Source: Hysterium pulicare CBS 123377
Lineage: Eukaryota; Ascomycota; Dothideomycetes; Hysteriales; Hysteriaceae
Length of the DNA: 64,000 bases
NCBI GenBank assembly: GCA_000467715.1
Contig: AJFK01000844.1
Location: forward strand, 1 to 64,000
Reading direction: 5' to 3'
Position 1 is the first letter of the stretch. The number at the start of each line of letters is the position of its first letter. The notes under the pieces are model-generated. The model was not told where the DNA came from. It worked only from the letters and a program-made list of their open reading frames with translations, and made no database searches. The translations under genes and the position numbers were made by a program. Of the stretch, positions 10,861-20,916 are shown piece by piece.

Positions 10861-12625
10861 TCATATTTTAGCACTCTTTTTAACATCTTTCCACTCCTTA
10901 TCAGGGGGTGTAAGCTTAAAGGACAGCCGTTCCTCCCAGCCGCGAAACCACTCAGCAATCTTTGGTCTTCCGTCTCGCCATGAGATCTTCATCTGATCCG
11001 TCATTCCCAGCGCCGCAGCTATGGCGACCTCAGCCGCCGACGCGGGTCCACCACGTGGAGGTCTCGGTAGAAGACCATTGGAAGCAGCTGTTTCGAACCG
11101 GTCGAGGCCCCGGGATATCTTAGTTTGCTGGCCCTCCATCCATTCATCCATTTTCAAACCTCTTTCAGCTCGGATGCGCTTTTCGTAGACGATGAGAACG
11201 GCGGCGTCCATGATCCCATCGGCACAGGCGTGGAGGGTACGCATCTTCCAGTACTGCGGATCCTTCCTCCTGATTGAAGGAACTAGACTTTCCAAATAAT
11301 CGCAGATGGTGCGAGAGTCGAAAATGCCATCCGGAACGTCCGCGGGGACTAAGCAGGGGATCTTTGCCATAGGATTGAAGACAGCCACTTCCTCGTTGTT
11401 ATCAGACCATCCAGGGTATGGAACTGGGCAGACCACGACTTTTTCGAGGGTGATAGCTTCTTCGAGACCTAATTCGATAGCTAGCATGAAAACTTTGCGG
11501 GTGTAAGGCGATCCGTGATGGTATATCAAGCGCATTTTCGGAATTTTAGCTCCTGACGATGGTGATGGTGTGATAACTGTAGACTCTGCCTGCACCTTCT
11601 GGATTCGAAAGTTCCATCTGGGAAAGTGAAGCCTCAATCCCTTGGCATTCCGGATGACCACTTCACCCGTAGACATCCCTATCAATGTTCCACAATCATG
11701 ATGGGCAGAACCGTAGTCAGCTGGGAAAACTTCGACTAGATCACCTTCTTCCAATCCCAATGGATCCTGAGAGTCGACCGTTCCCCGCATATCAGATTCA
11801 GGAATGCTCATCAACCTCTCGAGTACACCCTTTCCACCCAGCCTTTCTGGAACCCGCACATTCTCTCTCCTCCGATTAACCTCATTCATAAACCTCCTAA
11901 TCCACCCAAAAGTCCTCGGAAACCTCTCCTCAAGCCCAACACTACCATCCAGCGCCCCCTCCATAAACGGATCCACAACCAACCACTCGAACGGCCAAAC
12001 AGCATCAATATCCGCAACCGTAGGCCCCTTAGTCCCCAAAATCCACTCCCTCCCATCCTTAAAAAACGTCCCCTCCAGCACCTCAAACGCCTGCTTAATA
12101 TGCGCAAGCGCCTCAGGCCTTCCATCTCTCATTTGCTCTTCCGTAAGCCTAAACCCACCCAACTTCTGTCTATCATCCAAAAATGCCTGGTCCTGGAGCA
12201 AAGGCGATTTCCAATACGGGATCAAGCGGACGCTCTGGGCGAAGATGCCGCCGTCAATGGTCCATTTTTGGAGGAGATGGCGGACGCCTGTATCGGCGGC
12301 TGAAGGACAGGAGAGGGGGCTGTTGGGGAAGCGCTCTTCGAGGGTTTGGAGGATGAGGCGGGAGTCGATGTAGATGTCGCCGTTGATGGAGAGGATAGGG
12401 ATCCGGCGGTAGGATATTGATAGGGAGTCTAGGTCGGGGCGGGGCATGTATGGGGGTTGAATCTACGAGCGTTAGTTAAACCTGTTTAATTGGGACGTAT
12501 GTTTTGAGGTTTTGACGAACGCATTCTGAGTATGGGAGACCCCTAAGCCATAAGTACCATAGGACGCGATGAGAGTAGATGGATGCTTCGTAGTGGAATA
12601 GGATTATTTTGTTTTCGGAAGACAT
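10861..12625 (-). CDS. Fusion protein with two GST modules in tandem
   Basis: Minus-strand exons are 12625-12521 and 12462-10861, giving 568 aa. The 58-bp intron starts with a weaker GTTCGT donor but has a CTAAC branch site and CGTAG acceptor, and yields PYSECIQPPYMPRPD as in relatives. Residues 1-~325 are a fungal GST-like protein: ILFHYEASIYSHRVLWYLWL N-domain, SYRRIPILSI and DSRLILQTLEERFP motifs, a helical domain with TKGPTVADIDAVW, then a beta-rich tail (about 250-325; LRLHFPRWNFRI) normally terminal in single-module relatives. After a 20-residue Ser/Pro linker a second GST starts at Met345 (genomic 11535): MRLIYHHGSPYTRKVFMLAIEL, AKIPCLV cis-Pro loop and IFDSRTICDYLE. There is no stop or splice pair between them, so one polypeptide is expected. 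Two separate genes remain possible if an unseen internal promoter is used. Confidence 0.87.
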
Positions 12626-13145
12626 AGTTAATATACTTCCTAAAGCGTATTCAGCATACTGTATTAATAGCAATGTATTTGAGTTGATGATGTCTAATAT
12701 ATATATTTCGATATATTGTAAGTACCCCACTCGTCTACCATTCAATTGGTACCTAGTCGAGTGATGCGAGTCATGATGTGTCACACCTAGGATTGATGCG
12801 CAGTCCAGATTTCAACAAATTGTTACATTCGTTATGATGAACAACGATCTTCTGGTCGGCTGTGATTAAAGCAATGCATTCACGTGATCATTGAGTCACA
12901 ACACATACCTACTACAACCTGAAACCGCTAGGCTAATCTCGCGATGTAAACGTTCAGTGGAGGTGGCATGCAAACTAAACCCTAACAAAGCGTTATTTAG
13001 GACTACTACACGGTTCTAAATATCAATTTCGTTGCAGGCGACGACGAAATCGTTGTGAAGAGAGAGAGAGTGGGGTTGCAGCCTTGTGAAAGTGGCCCTC
13101 GGACGATCGTTACCTTTGGATCACCATCCAAAACTTCAAGTCAGG
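12626..13145. other. Divergent promoter region between GST fusion and SDR genes
   Basis: This ~520-bp divergent interval is AT-rich near the GST side (runs of tatatatat around 12700) and holds a purine run (agagagagagag) around 13060. I see no gene. Co-regulation of the two divergent enzymes is possible but unproven. Confidence 0.5.
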
Positions 13146-14142
13146 ATGGTTATAAAAACAAGTTACAGCCCCGAAAACGATATCCCAGATTTAGCTACAA
13201 AAGTATTCTTCATAACAGGAGGTAAGGATGCAGTTGGGGTATTAGGCGCCTGGAATTCATCTCAAAAGCCATCTGTAACCGTTATATCTAGGCACCGCTG
13301 GCATTGGCAAACAGACCATCCTCGCGCTCTGTAAACATAAACCAGACCGAATCTTCTTTACAGGCCGCAACGCCAAGAGCGCTTCGTCTACCATCTCGGA
13401 AGGGCAATTCCTCTCCCCAACCACACGTCTGACTTTCCTAGAATGTGATCAGACATCCCTCACATCCGTCTCTACCGCCGCAAAGAAATTCCTGGAAGAA
13501 TGCGATCAACTAGACGTGCTAATCTGCAATGCTGGCGTTATGGGTATTCCTCCGGGTTTGACCAAAGACGGATATGAAATTCAGTTCGGAATCAATCATC
13601 TCGCACACACGCTTTTCGTTAAATTACTGCTGCCAGCCCTCCTAAAAGCCGCGAAAGAGAAGGGCGATGCAAGGATTGTCTTCATCGCGTCGCTCGGGGC
13701 TTCCCACACCCCACCAGGTGGCATAGTATTCGATAATCTCAAGACAACCCAAGACAATCTTGGTATGACAGCAAAGTGGATGCGGTACGGACAGAGTAAG
13801 CTTGCAAACATCCTCTACACCAAGGAGGTAGCAAAACGGTATCCGAAGATCACTGCGGCAGCTTTGGAGCCCGGGACTGTGTGGACAGGACTCATCGCGA
13901 ACCTGGGCTGGATCGATAGAGTGTTATTTTGGATGGTAGCGTGGTGGAAGATTGTAGGTTTGCATGAGGGCACATATAACACATGTTGGGCAGCTACGAC
14001 GAAAGACAAGGAAGATTTGAGGTCAGGGGAGATGTATCGTCCGGTTGGGGTGCCGGTAAAAGGGATCAAATATGCCGATGACGATGCGTTGGCAAAGACC
14101 TTATGGGAATGGACCGAAGAACAGTTGAAGGAGTTCAAATAG
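13146..14142 (+). CDS. Short-chain dehydrogenase/reductase (SDR)
   Basis: Exons are 13146-13221 and 13292-14142 with a 70-bp GTAAGG...CTAG intron splitting a Gly codon, giving 308 aa. The intron interrupts the nucleotide-binding loop TGGTAGIG (residues 24-31). CNAGVMG is the NAG motif and YGQSK provides catalytic Tyr191 and Lys195, with a serine upstream in VFIASLG. After the catalytic region comes ALEPGTVWTGL, the PG substrate-loop motif. This is the retinol-dehydrogenase/WW-domain-oxidoreductase-like group of classical SDRs, using NAD(P)H; the substrate is unknown. An in-frame ATG at 13086 would add 20 residues but is less like relatives, so 13146 was chosen. It is divergent from the GST fusion. 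Confidence 0.92.
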
Positions 14143-14733
14143 GCCTGTCGTGGCCTGACAAGTCCCACGAGAAGTCCAATGTGCATTCAAGAGGTCGTTT
14201 CATTCCTCGCATTTGCTGTGGCGGAGATAATATTAGGATATGTTCCAACTGGAATTCAAGTTGTCCTTGGCCAAGAAGAGCTTGATCCCAAGGAGCTTGT
14301 GTTAGCATTAAAGGACAAGCCTGAGGATGTTATGCCTAGCAGTATAGTCAGCGTGTACCTGGTGGTTGGTCAAGGTCTGGAGGCAGGGGCAATATCTCTT
14401 AGAATACGAAGCTAAGAGTAGAATATAAGATTGTCCGTGTTCAAAGGTTTGAACGTTATTATCTTTCCTCGGTTCATACTCGTTGCCATAGTATTAGCCG
14501 TTGGTCAATTACACTTGGAATCGGTATGAACCTTGTTGTAGGTGTGCGTGATGCTGCAAGATTGATCTAGGCCAAAGATGAATGGCCGTTCTATAGGAAG
14601 ATAAGATAAGCCCTCCGCAAGCGACGACCCCGCCAGATAACATCATGGATCATCTGCGCGCTCGATCCCAATGCTTTTGTATAGCTTCACTACTTTTCGA
14701 GCGTCCTTTAGGCTAAAATCTCAACTCTAAACA
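14143..14733. other. Intergenic stretch with tandem GATA sites
   Basis: An unsupported open frame (14179-14415, 78 codons) runs through the 3' flank of the SDR gene. Nothing else resembles coding sequence. Adjacent GATA elements are listed separately. Confidence 0.5.
14600..14610 (+). promoter_or_regulatory. Overlapping tandem GATAAG sites
   Basis: gataagataag lies 124 bp upstream of the ATG of the DUF3431 gene. Two overlapping HGATAR sites are the classical target of the nitrogen regulators AreA/NIT2 and related GATA factors. The binding is inferred from the motif only. Confidence 0.4.
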
Positions 14734-15885
14734 ATGATATGCGGACCTCGACGAGCGCTTTTTACAGCCTTCCTATTCTTCATCTTAGTGATACTATGGT
14801 TGACGACACCAACCGATAGAAAGCTCCCTGTTTCTGATAACGCGAAGATATATCCCCATAACAAGGATGGAGGTAACACGGCGGGCACCAACTCTCACCG
14901 GGAACCCTTCACCCATGGGACGGCGAAACCCCCGGGTTCCAACTACTCTCGAATCCTCGTGCTCCCAAAACTGAAATCCGAACAGGTGGATTGGATAGCA
15001 AAGGAACTTCCGGATCTCCCGACCGCAATCTACGAGGTCGATAACCCGGAAACCTCGACGCAATATCACGTGCCGAAGAACAAGGGCCATGAAGCAATGG
15101 TCTATCTAACATACATCATAGATCATTATGACTCGCTTCCTGATACTATCATCTTCATCCACGCACACAAAGGCACCTGGCATAACAATATCCTTCTCGG
15201 CCTCGACACTCCCGCCAGTCTGAAGCGTCTTCGCGATGACCGCATCGCGCGCCATGGTTACATGAACCTTCGATGCCATTTAGATCCCGGTTGTCCCAAT
15301 TGGATTCGTCTCGATCGACCAGAGGTAGACTACGAACCGGTCAAGAAACCCGAAGAAAAGTACTTCAGCTTCGAGCTTTTCCGCGAATTATTCCCTGGTC
15401 AGAGGGCACCACTCGTGCTTTCTCAGCCTTGTTGCGCCCAATTTGCTGTCAGTCGGGATCGAGTTCGAGATAACCCTCGAGAAATGTACGAACACCTGCG
15501 CAACTGGCTTCTCTCCACCAAACTCGACGATGCCGAGTCCGGTAGGGTTTTTGAGTATCTATGGGCCTACGTGTTCACCCGTGTGGCAGAGTTTTGCCCT
15601 ATTATGTCAGCTTGCTACTGCGATGGGTATGGAATTTGTTTCGGCAGTGGGAAGAAATTGGATGACTGGCTGAAGAAGCGCCGGGAGAGAGAACTTTTAG
15701 AAGAGCAACTCCCGTGGGGCCAACAGCACGTGAAGAATCAAAGCAAGGTGGCTGAGTTGAAAGATAAAATATGGAAAATGAACCAGGAGTTGGAAACGGA
15801 GAAGCAAGAGGCATTTAGGAGGGGAGATGAGGAGGGGAACAGAGCCATTGAAAGGGAGAAGATGCCGGAGGGGGTTTGGAAATGA
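14734..15885 (+). CDS. DUF3431-family protein, type II membrane-anchored
   Basis: A single exon encodes 383 aa. Residues 8-25 are a TM anchor after a short basic N-terminus, then a linker rich in polar residues. The main domain begins SRILVLPKLKSEQVDWI and has the DUF3431 blocks: KGHEAMVYLTYIIDHYDSLPDTIIFIHAHKGTWHN (read here in part), GYMNLRC, CPNWI, and a C-part with ACCAQFAVSRDRV-like text (SQPCCAQFAVSRDRV). The C-terminal 60 residues form a charged coiled coil. DUF3431 proteins are fungal, Golgi/secretory and glycosyltransferase-like by fold inference; no activity is proven. Conserved His-Ala-His suggests a metal or active site. Tandem GATA sites sit in its promoter. Confidence 0.88.
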   Translation: MICGPRRALFTAFLFFILVILWLTTPTDRKLPVSDNAKIYPHNKDGGNTAGTNSHREPFTHGTAKPPGSNYSRILVLPKLKSEQVDWIAKELPDLPTAIYEVDNPETSTQYHVPKNKGHEAMVYLTYIIDHYDSLPDTIIFIHAHKGTWHNNILLGLDTPASLKRLRDDRIARHGYMNLRCHLDPGCPNWIRLDRPEVDYEPVKKPEEKYFSFELFRELFPGQRAPLVLSQPCCAQFAVSRDRVRDNPREMYEHLRNWLLSTKLDDAESGRVFEYLWAYVFTRVAEFCPIMSACYCDGYGICFGSGKKLDDWLKKRRERELLEEQLPWGQQHVKNQSKVAELKDKIWKMNQELETEKQEAFRRGDEEGNRAIEREKMPEGVWK

Positions 15886-16468
15886 ACCGTCTGATGGTTT
15901 CTATCATCCACGCGAATTGGAAAGACGTTTTCTCTGCGCTAGGCGTCAACTCGCTATATTCAGGAGGAAGGGCTGACGATTTCCGTGCAGTGATTGGATT
16001 GGAACTTGACGTCGTCGACACTCCATCCATTTCGGAGACACCTGCATCGTGGATGCGAAGTAGCTGAGAGGGCGTCTCAAAGAGCGCTTCTCCAAGCCTC
16101 ACTCGCAGCACTAGAATGCCATGCGCCACAATCGGACTGAGGAGGAACGATAAAGGACAGGAACAACCGGCGCGGGGATGTGAAGCCAAAAGCCATTGTA
16201 AGCTTTATCTGGCGCATACGAGAGCTTGGAATGTCAAGGAACTCGATTCTGAGAGGAATGTAATGCCTAAGGAAGGCCTTCGAAGAGGCACCACACTACT
16301 GTGGCCGGTGTGAAATACCAGATAGTTGCAGGGCATCATATTTATGTTGCTGCATTAAATATATATAGCACATTGATGTATTTAATCATATCTCAGCAGC
16401 TATTTCTTCTGTGAAGTCTCTGTCGTAAGAATTCCGGGCAATGCGGAACTCCCCCAAGAGGAACCCCT
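15886..16468. other. Intergenic stretch between DUF3431 gene and MITE
   Basis: It has open frames on both strands of 60-120 codons without family resemblance. No repeat was seen before the transposon target duplication at 16469. Confidence 0.45.
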
Positions 16469-16476
16469 CGTTCGCG

Positions 16477-16607
16477 GGTGCCGTCTACGTTGCTTGTAAA
16501 CCAATCTGCTAGCGTCGGAATTCGATCTCCACCAAAACCTAGTATTTTACATAGTAATTACCGGGGAATCGGCCGAATCTAATGCCTGCGCGCGCGCGAT
16601 TGTTTAC
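16477..16607 (+). repeat. Left terminal inverted repeat of the MITE
   Basis: It matches the reverse complement of 17041-17169 except for about three small differences, including one CG dinucleotide more in a (GC)n run and one base in ggccgaatc/ggccaaatc. Confidence 0.92.
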
Positions 16608-17040
16608 ATCGTTCGTTTACACCTCACCGTCACCAATCTTCTATCAATCTAGGTAGAAAATATGAGGTTTTTCAGATGTATGTAGATTGCTATACAAGGT
16701 CGATTTTATAGTGGTAGCTGAGCTGGTTCGACCTTATCTACACGCTAAGCTAATTGGAACACCGTCGTTGAACCCTAGATTGCTGCTTATAAGTACAATT
16801 GTATTCTTCGGACCTCTCTTTAATGGCAATGTAATACTAGTCTTGTTATAAACTTATCTAAACTAAGCTTTCTTATCTTACTAATGTACTTATATAGTTT
16901 ACCTAGCCACTACCTTATAATTTAATCACCAATTAATTATATTGATAAATTGCAGCTAGAATTGGTGAGGATAGCTAATTGTAGGTTCAAGAAGGATGAA
17001 AGGTTGGCGACGACGAGGTTACGCGAACGATCTACTAAAA

Positions 17041-17169
17041 GTAAACAATCGCGCGCGCGGGCATTAGATTTGGCCGATTCCCCGGTAATTACTATGTAAA
17101 ATACTAGGTTTTGGTGGAGATCGAATTCCGACGCTAGCAGATTGGTTTACAAGCAACGTAGACGGCACC
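17041..17169 (-). repeat. Right terminal inverted repeat of the MITE
   Basis: It is the partner of 16477-16607 and ends gacggcacc at the target duplication. Confidence 0.92.
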
Positions 17170-17177
17170 CGTTCGCG

Positions 17178-17862
17178 TCACATCGCGTACTTTGAAACAT
17201 CACACACATGCTGCACAAACCCAATTCAAATCACATCAATGCATCGTGATCATCTCCAGGCATGTTCCACTTGCTGCCCAAGGACTCTGCATATCCCAAA
17301 ACTATTGGGGTAGACCATTCACAGCTAGTGCCTGGCGATCGTCAAGGGCTTCCTGATGATGATCGACGAGGTTTGCTTTCAAGGATCAGTTCAAGGATCA
17401 GGGGAGCTGTCGATCCAGGTACGGCTTGAGGAGAGCATAAAGAAGAAAACTGGCACTTTGTTAGGTATGGTCGATGCCACCGCTTTCATGATGGGCTAGA
17501 GACTCTTTTGACGTATCGACCTGCTATCTAGATTTACTCAGTCGCCAACATTTGCCTAGGTGTACTGAGACAATTTGGGCGTTGTTGCGGGCCTCGAATC
17601 TATCGTACTACGGTCAGTCCTCCTTGTCGGAACTATTCTGCTTATACACGGTCTTCGTCGGGTAATGGTCATTGCGTTTCTATTTGCTCAAGTACTAGAC
17701 TGACTATCTTGATGTGCCTAGGTAGATCAGGACTTCATAGCCTTTCTATGGACTGGGTATTATTCACGACCGTAACTTCGTTGCTCAAATCCCCGAGCCG
17801 GCAAGCAGAGATGCCGATTACCTTCCTCCTTGCCGTGTAACGTCTCTTTCCGAACATTCGAC
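17178..17862. other. 3' flank of the permease gene, no gene seen
   Basis: This holds the 3' side of the permease and the MITE flank. A 14-bp direct duplication (ttcaaggatcag twice) is at about 17378-17403. No coding potential was recognised. Confidence 0.45.
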
Positions 17863-19668
17863 TCAGAAATCCGGTCTGTGCCTTGCAACTGGAACCTGAA
17901 ATCTTTTCCTGCCGCTGATACACCAATCGATCAATGCCGCCAATATCACGACCCCAACAATCGGTCCCGAATAATTGAAGTTCGTTTGTGTGATGGGCAA
18001 GGTAGTTGGGAATGGCATCCATATCACGATGAAGATAATGTAGGCCATGGAAAGGAGGTTGACGGGGACACCCCAGGCTCCAAGTCTGAATGGCCCCCAT
18101 GCCACTGGAGTAGGATGAGATCTGGAGATACGACGAAGAAAGATGAATAATATTGGGAAGAAATAAGAGATGTATAGCGCAAGGGCGGGGAGGGAGATGA
18201 AGGCGTTGAAGGCGGTGCTGGAACCAATGTTGATAATGGCTAGGATGAAGATGCAGACTCCGACTAAGATGAGGGCTCTGATAGGCATTTTGAGAGTGGG
18301 ATGCACCTGTCTCATGTCAACTCCTTTTCCTAACCCGAGACTGCTAATTGTTTCGGAGTAGGACTTACCTTTCGAAACACTCCAGAGAACGGCAGTCCAT
18401 TATCACGAGAGAACGCCCATACCAATCGCGAGATGGACGCAAAAACGTTGAAAAAGGCTACAAAGATAATAATGGCAATGAAGACGACGAACAAATTCGT
18501 GGCGCTCTTGGATCCCGTTGCTTGGTAGTACACCTCGATAATAGGCAGTGCTGTCGGTGTGTTCATCACCTTATTAACATCCCCAATCGTAAAACAAACC
18601 ACAAGGATGTATGCGAACTGCATGACAGCATTCATCGTGACGGAAAGGATCATACTACGGGGCACCCGGATTCGTGCTTTCTTCACTTCATCACTCATAT
18701 GCAAGACTCCATCGAAACCTGGAGGGTCCACATCAGTCGGGATATCAACAAAACCAATAGCAATATGATCTTACCAGTTAGTGGGTAGGTCACTGTCAGG
18801 AGACCAATTCCCCAAGCTACGGTAGGGTCTGTCCATCCACTAACGTCATGAGTCAAAGTATGGAAGACATATTGAACGGTGCTGCGCTCAGCTAGGACGA
18901 CCAAAGTAATTATCGATACGATGAAGAAGACAACATGACAGATAGCGCCAACAGCTTCAAGCGGGTTGAGCAGCTTCTTGAACCAGAAATTTCCCAGGAA
19001 TGGGATGACTGTAATCGCCCACATTATAAGTGTTACATGCCATCGTTGTGGTACGTAGTCTGGATTGTTGAATATCGCGAGTCCGACGATGATGTTCGAA
19101 ACAAGGGCAGGATTCGATGTACAGGAGCATATCCATGCGAAGACGGTGATCCATCCTGCTTAACGTCAATTGATGCTCATTTTGGAAGTGGGGTCTGAAG
19201 AAGCTGCCATACCTTGCATCAATCCGAAGAATCTATTCCAACGAGGTGCAAAAGTCGCAGACCATCGGTATTGCGCACCGACGGTTGGATCCATAGATGC
19301 CATCTCTGCTAACGAAGTAGCAACTAGAGAGGTACCAATGCCGGCAAATAGACAGCCGTAAACCATAGATGCAGGACCGCCATTGCTGAGTGAGAACTGG
19401 AAAGTTGCTGCAGCAGCTTCCCAGGAACACTGGAGGATAAAACCAAAGTTGATAGCAGAGACGAAACTGATGTATCTCTACAAAAGCAATGAGCTCGACA
19501 GGCATTGAAGTTATTTGGGCCGCGCTTGGGTTTTCATACCTCGAGAGCACCGCCACTCTGCTTCTGCTCTGTCTTTACCCTTCCATCTTCAATTGCTTCA
19601 CGCGCAGCGAGATCGTCTATTTCAGCGGTGTGTGTCGCGAGCTCAATGTCCTTGATCTCGGCCGCCAT
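17863..19668 (-). CDS. Amino-acid/GABA-type permease (APC superfamily)
   Basis: Five minus-strand exons (19668-19540, 19477-19213, 19155-18775, 18718-18369, 18306-17863) give 522 aa, with introns of 56-62 bp all in frame. The ~50-residue cytosolic N-tail is acidic and Lys-rich. TM1 begins SFVSAINFGFILQCSWEA, followed by MVYGCLFAGIGTSLVATSLAEMASMDPTVG-type text, the fungal GABA/choline permease signature at TM1-TM3. HMSDEVKKARIRVPRSMI is the strongly conserved E-V-x-x-A..VP loop between TM7 and TM8. Length and about 12 helices match plasma-membrane UGA4/HNM1-like carriers that import GABA, polyamines, choline or amino acids. The substrate is not determinable. The C-tail is short and basic. Confidence 0.94.
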
Positions 19669-20916
19669 TGTTGTTGACAGGTACGAAGTGAGGCAGTAAT
19701 CAGCTTCCAGCGGAGCGGGACAGTACGACAGGGTCAGCAAGGTCCCGAAAAAGGCATTGCGCGATCCTCTATATAATGGTGAAGTGTGATAAGCTCGCAT
19801 TCGCTGCACAAAGACCGCAGAGGAGGTCAATTGTCTGGACTGCCTCGCCCGTTAGGTGCCCGCTCGCCGCTCTACTCCCGGCAGCCGGTTGCAAGGGTTG
19901 ACGTTAGATGCATATGAGATGACCAAAGGGTGTTGTTCACCGAAGCTTCCAAGCCTCGCTCCAAATTCTCTGTCGCCTGCAGCGGGATAGCGAGAGGCTT
20001 GACAGGGCCGTGCCGCACACTTGTTGTGTCACCGATTTCTCGGGAACTCACAGGCGAAAGCTGGGTAGAAGGATTCTTCGATGAGGCGTTGAGGCGGTTG
20101 ACAGTACCATGAGGTTGGAACACCATCGTCAGGCCCTCTGCTTCTCCCCAACTCTCAGCCAGCACCACGCGCGAAAATAGCGAAGGCTGACGAATACGAG
20201 AGGAGCAACAACAGCGGCATTTTCGAGGTTATCATCTGTTCGCCAGCGAGTCATGTTCGGCGCTTTTGCTCCTTCGATATCCTATTTTGACTGGCTCGCT
20301 TGGAAGATATTCACGACTGCTATCCTCTTCAGGCCTGATACAGGTTCAGTGCGTTTCGGATCGTCTGCCCCGCGCCGACACTATTCATGGGCTTCTCTTC
20401 CAAGGTCCAGGGATGGATTCCTAAAGGCCAGAGAATTGCTTCTTTTTCAAGGTGGATTCCTAGGGAATTCCTAGCTTGCCCACGCTTCTGCAACCCTTCC
20501 AACACCTCCGAGCTAACTCCTCGGTCGTTAGAATCACCCCAGAACTACAAAGCATAAGGAAAACGCCGTTCATACACCGTCACTGTTTAATAGCTTTTAG
20601 GGCCCGAACGCAACGGAACGAATCTCCCGCTGCCCGTCCGTCAAGCTAACCCCCACTCACCTTGTGCCAACTCCGCGAAAGGCATTCGATCTTCCCGAGG
20701 GAAAACGAAGTCCTTGGCTCTTCTGGATGCCCTGGTCATCTGCAGATACGCCCTGAAGAAGCTGAGACGCCTCTGCTTCTATCACAACATCAGGGTGCAG
20801 CCAGTACATCTCAAGTACGGTCGCCATGCCCTTCGCTTCTCATTTTTGCGTCTCCACAGTTTCTCGTCGCCCAAACCCCCTATGAATGAACTTCAGTCGC
20901 CCTTGTTCTTGTGAAG
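19669..20916. other. Divergent intergenic region between permease and rhodopsin-like genes
   Basis: This 1.2-kb stretch contains both promoters. Open frames on either strand are short and unrecognised. I see no repeat. Confidence 0.5.

Larger units (their letters stand above)
16469..17177. mobile_element. Non-autonomous DNA transposon (MITE) with long inverted repeats
   Basis: The element spans 16477-17169 (693 bp), flanked by an 8-bp direct repeat cgttcgcg (16469-16476 and 17170-17177). Its ends are inverted repeats, 16477-~16607 and 17041-17169, beginning ggtgccgtctacgttgcttg; over about 130 bp they differ at only about three sites, so the insertion is recent or actively maintained. A weaker inverted similarity continues about 40 bp inward (atcgttcg...). 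The 430-bp core is AT-rich and has no open frame of note, so a transposase must be supplied elsewhere. The 8-bp duplication fits the hAT superfamily, but flanking G/C pairs make the exact terminus ambiguous (6-8 bp duplication), and long inverted repeats are also seen in Mutator-like elements. Confidence 0.88.

Noticed and set aside
11306-12373. Plus-strand open frames across the GST fusion
   Set aside because: They are antisense shadows of the real minus-strand exon.
14179-14415. 78-codon frame after the SDR stop
   Set aside because: Overlaps the SDR 3' flank, no domain, likely non-coding.
19930-20112. Short plus-strand frame in the permease promoter
   Set aside because: No homology or codon support; intergenic.
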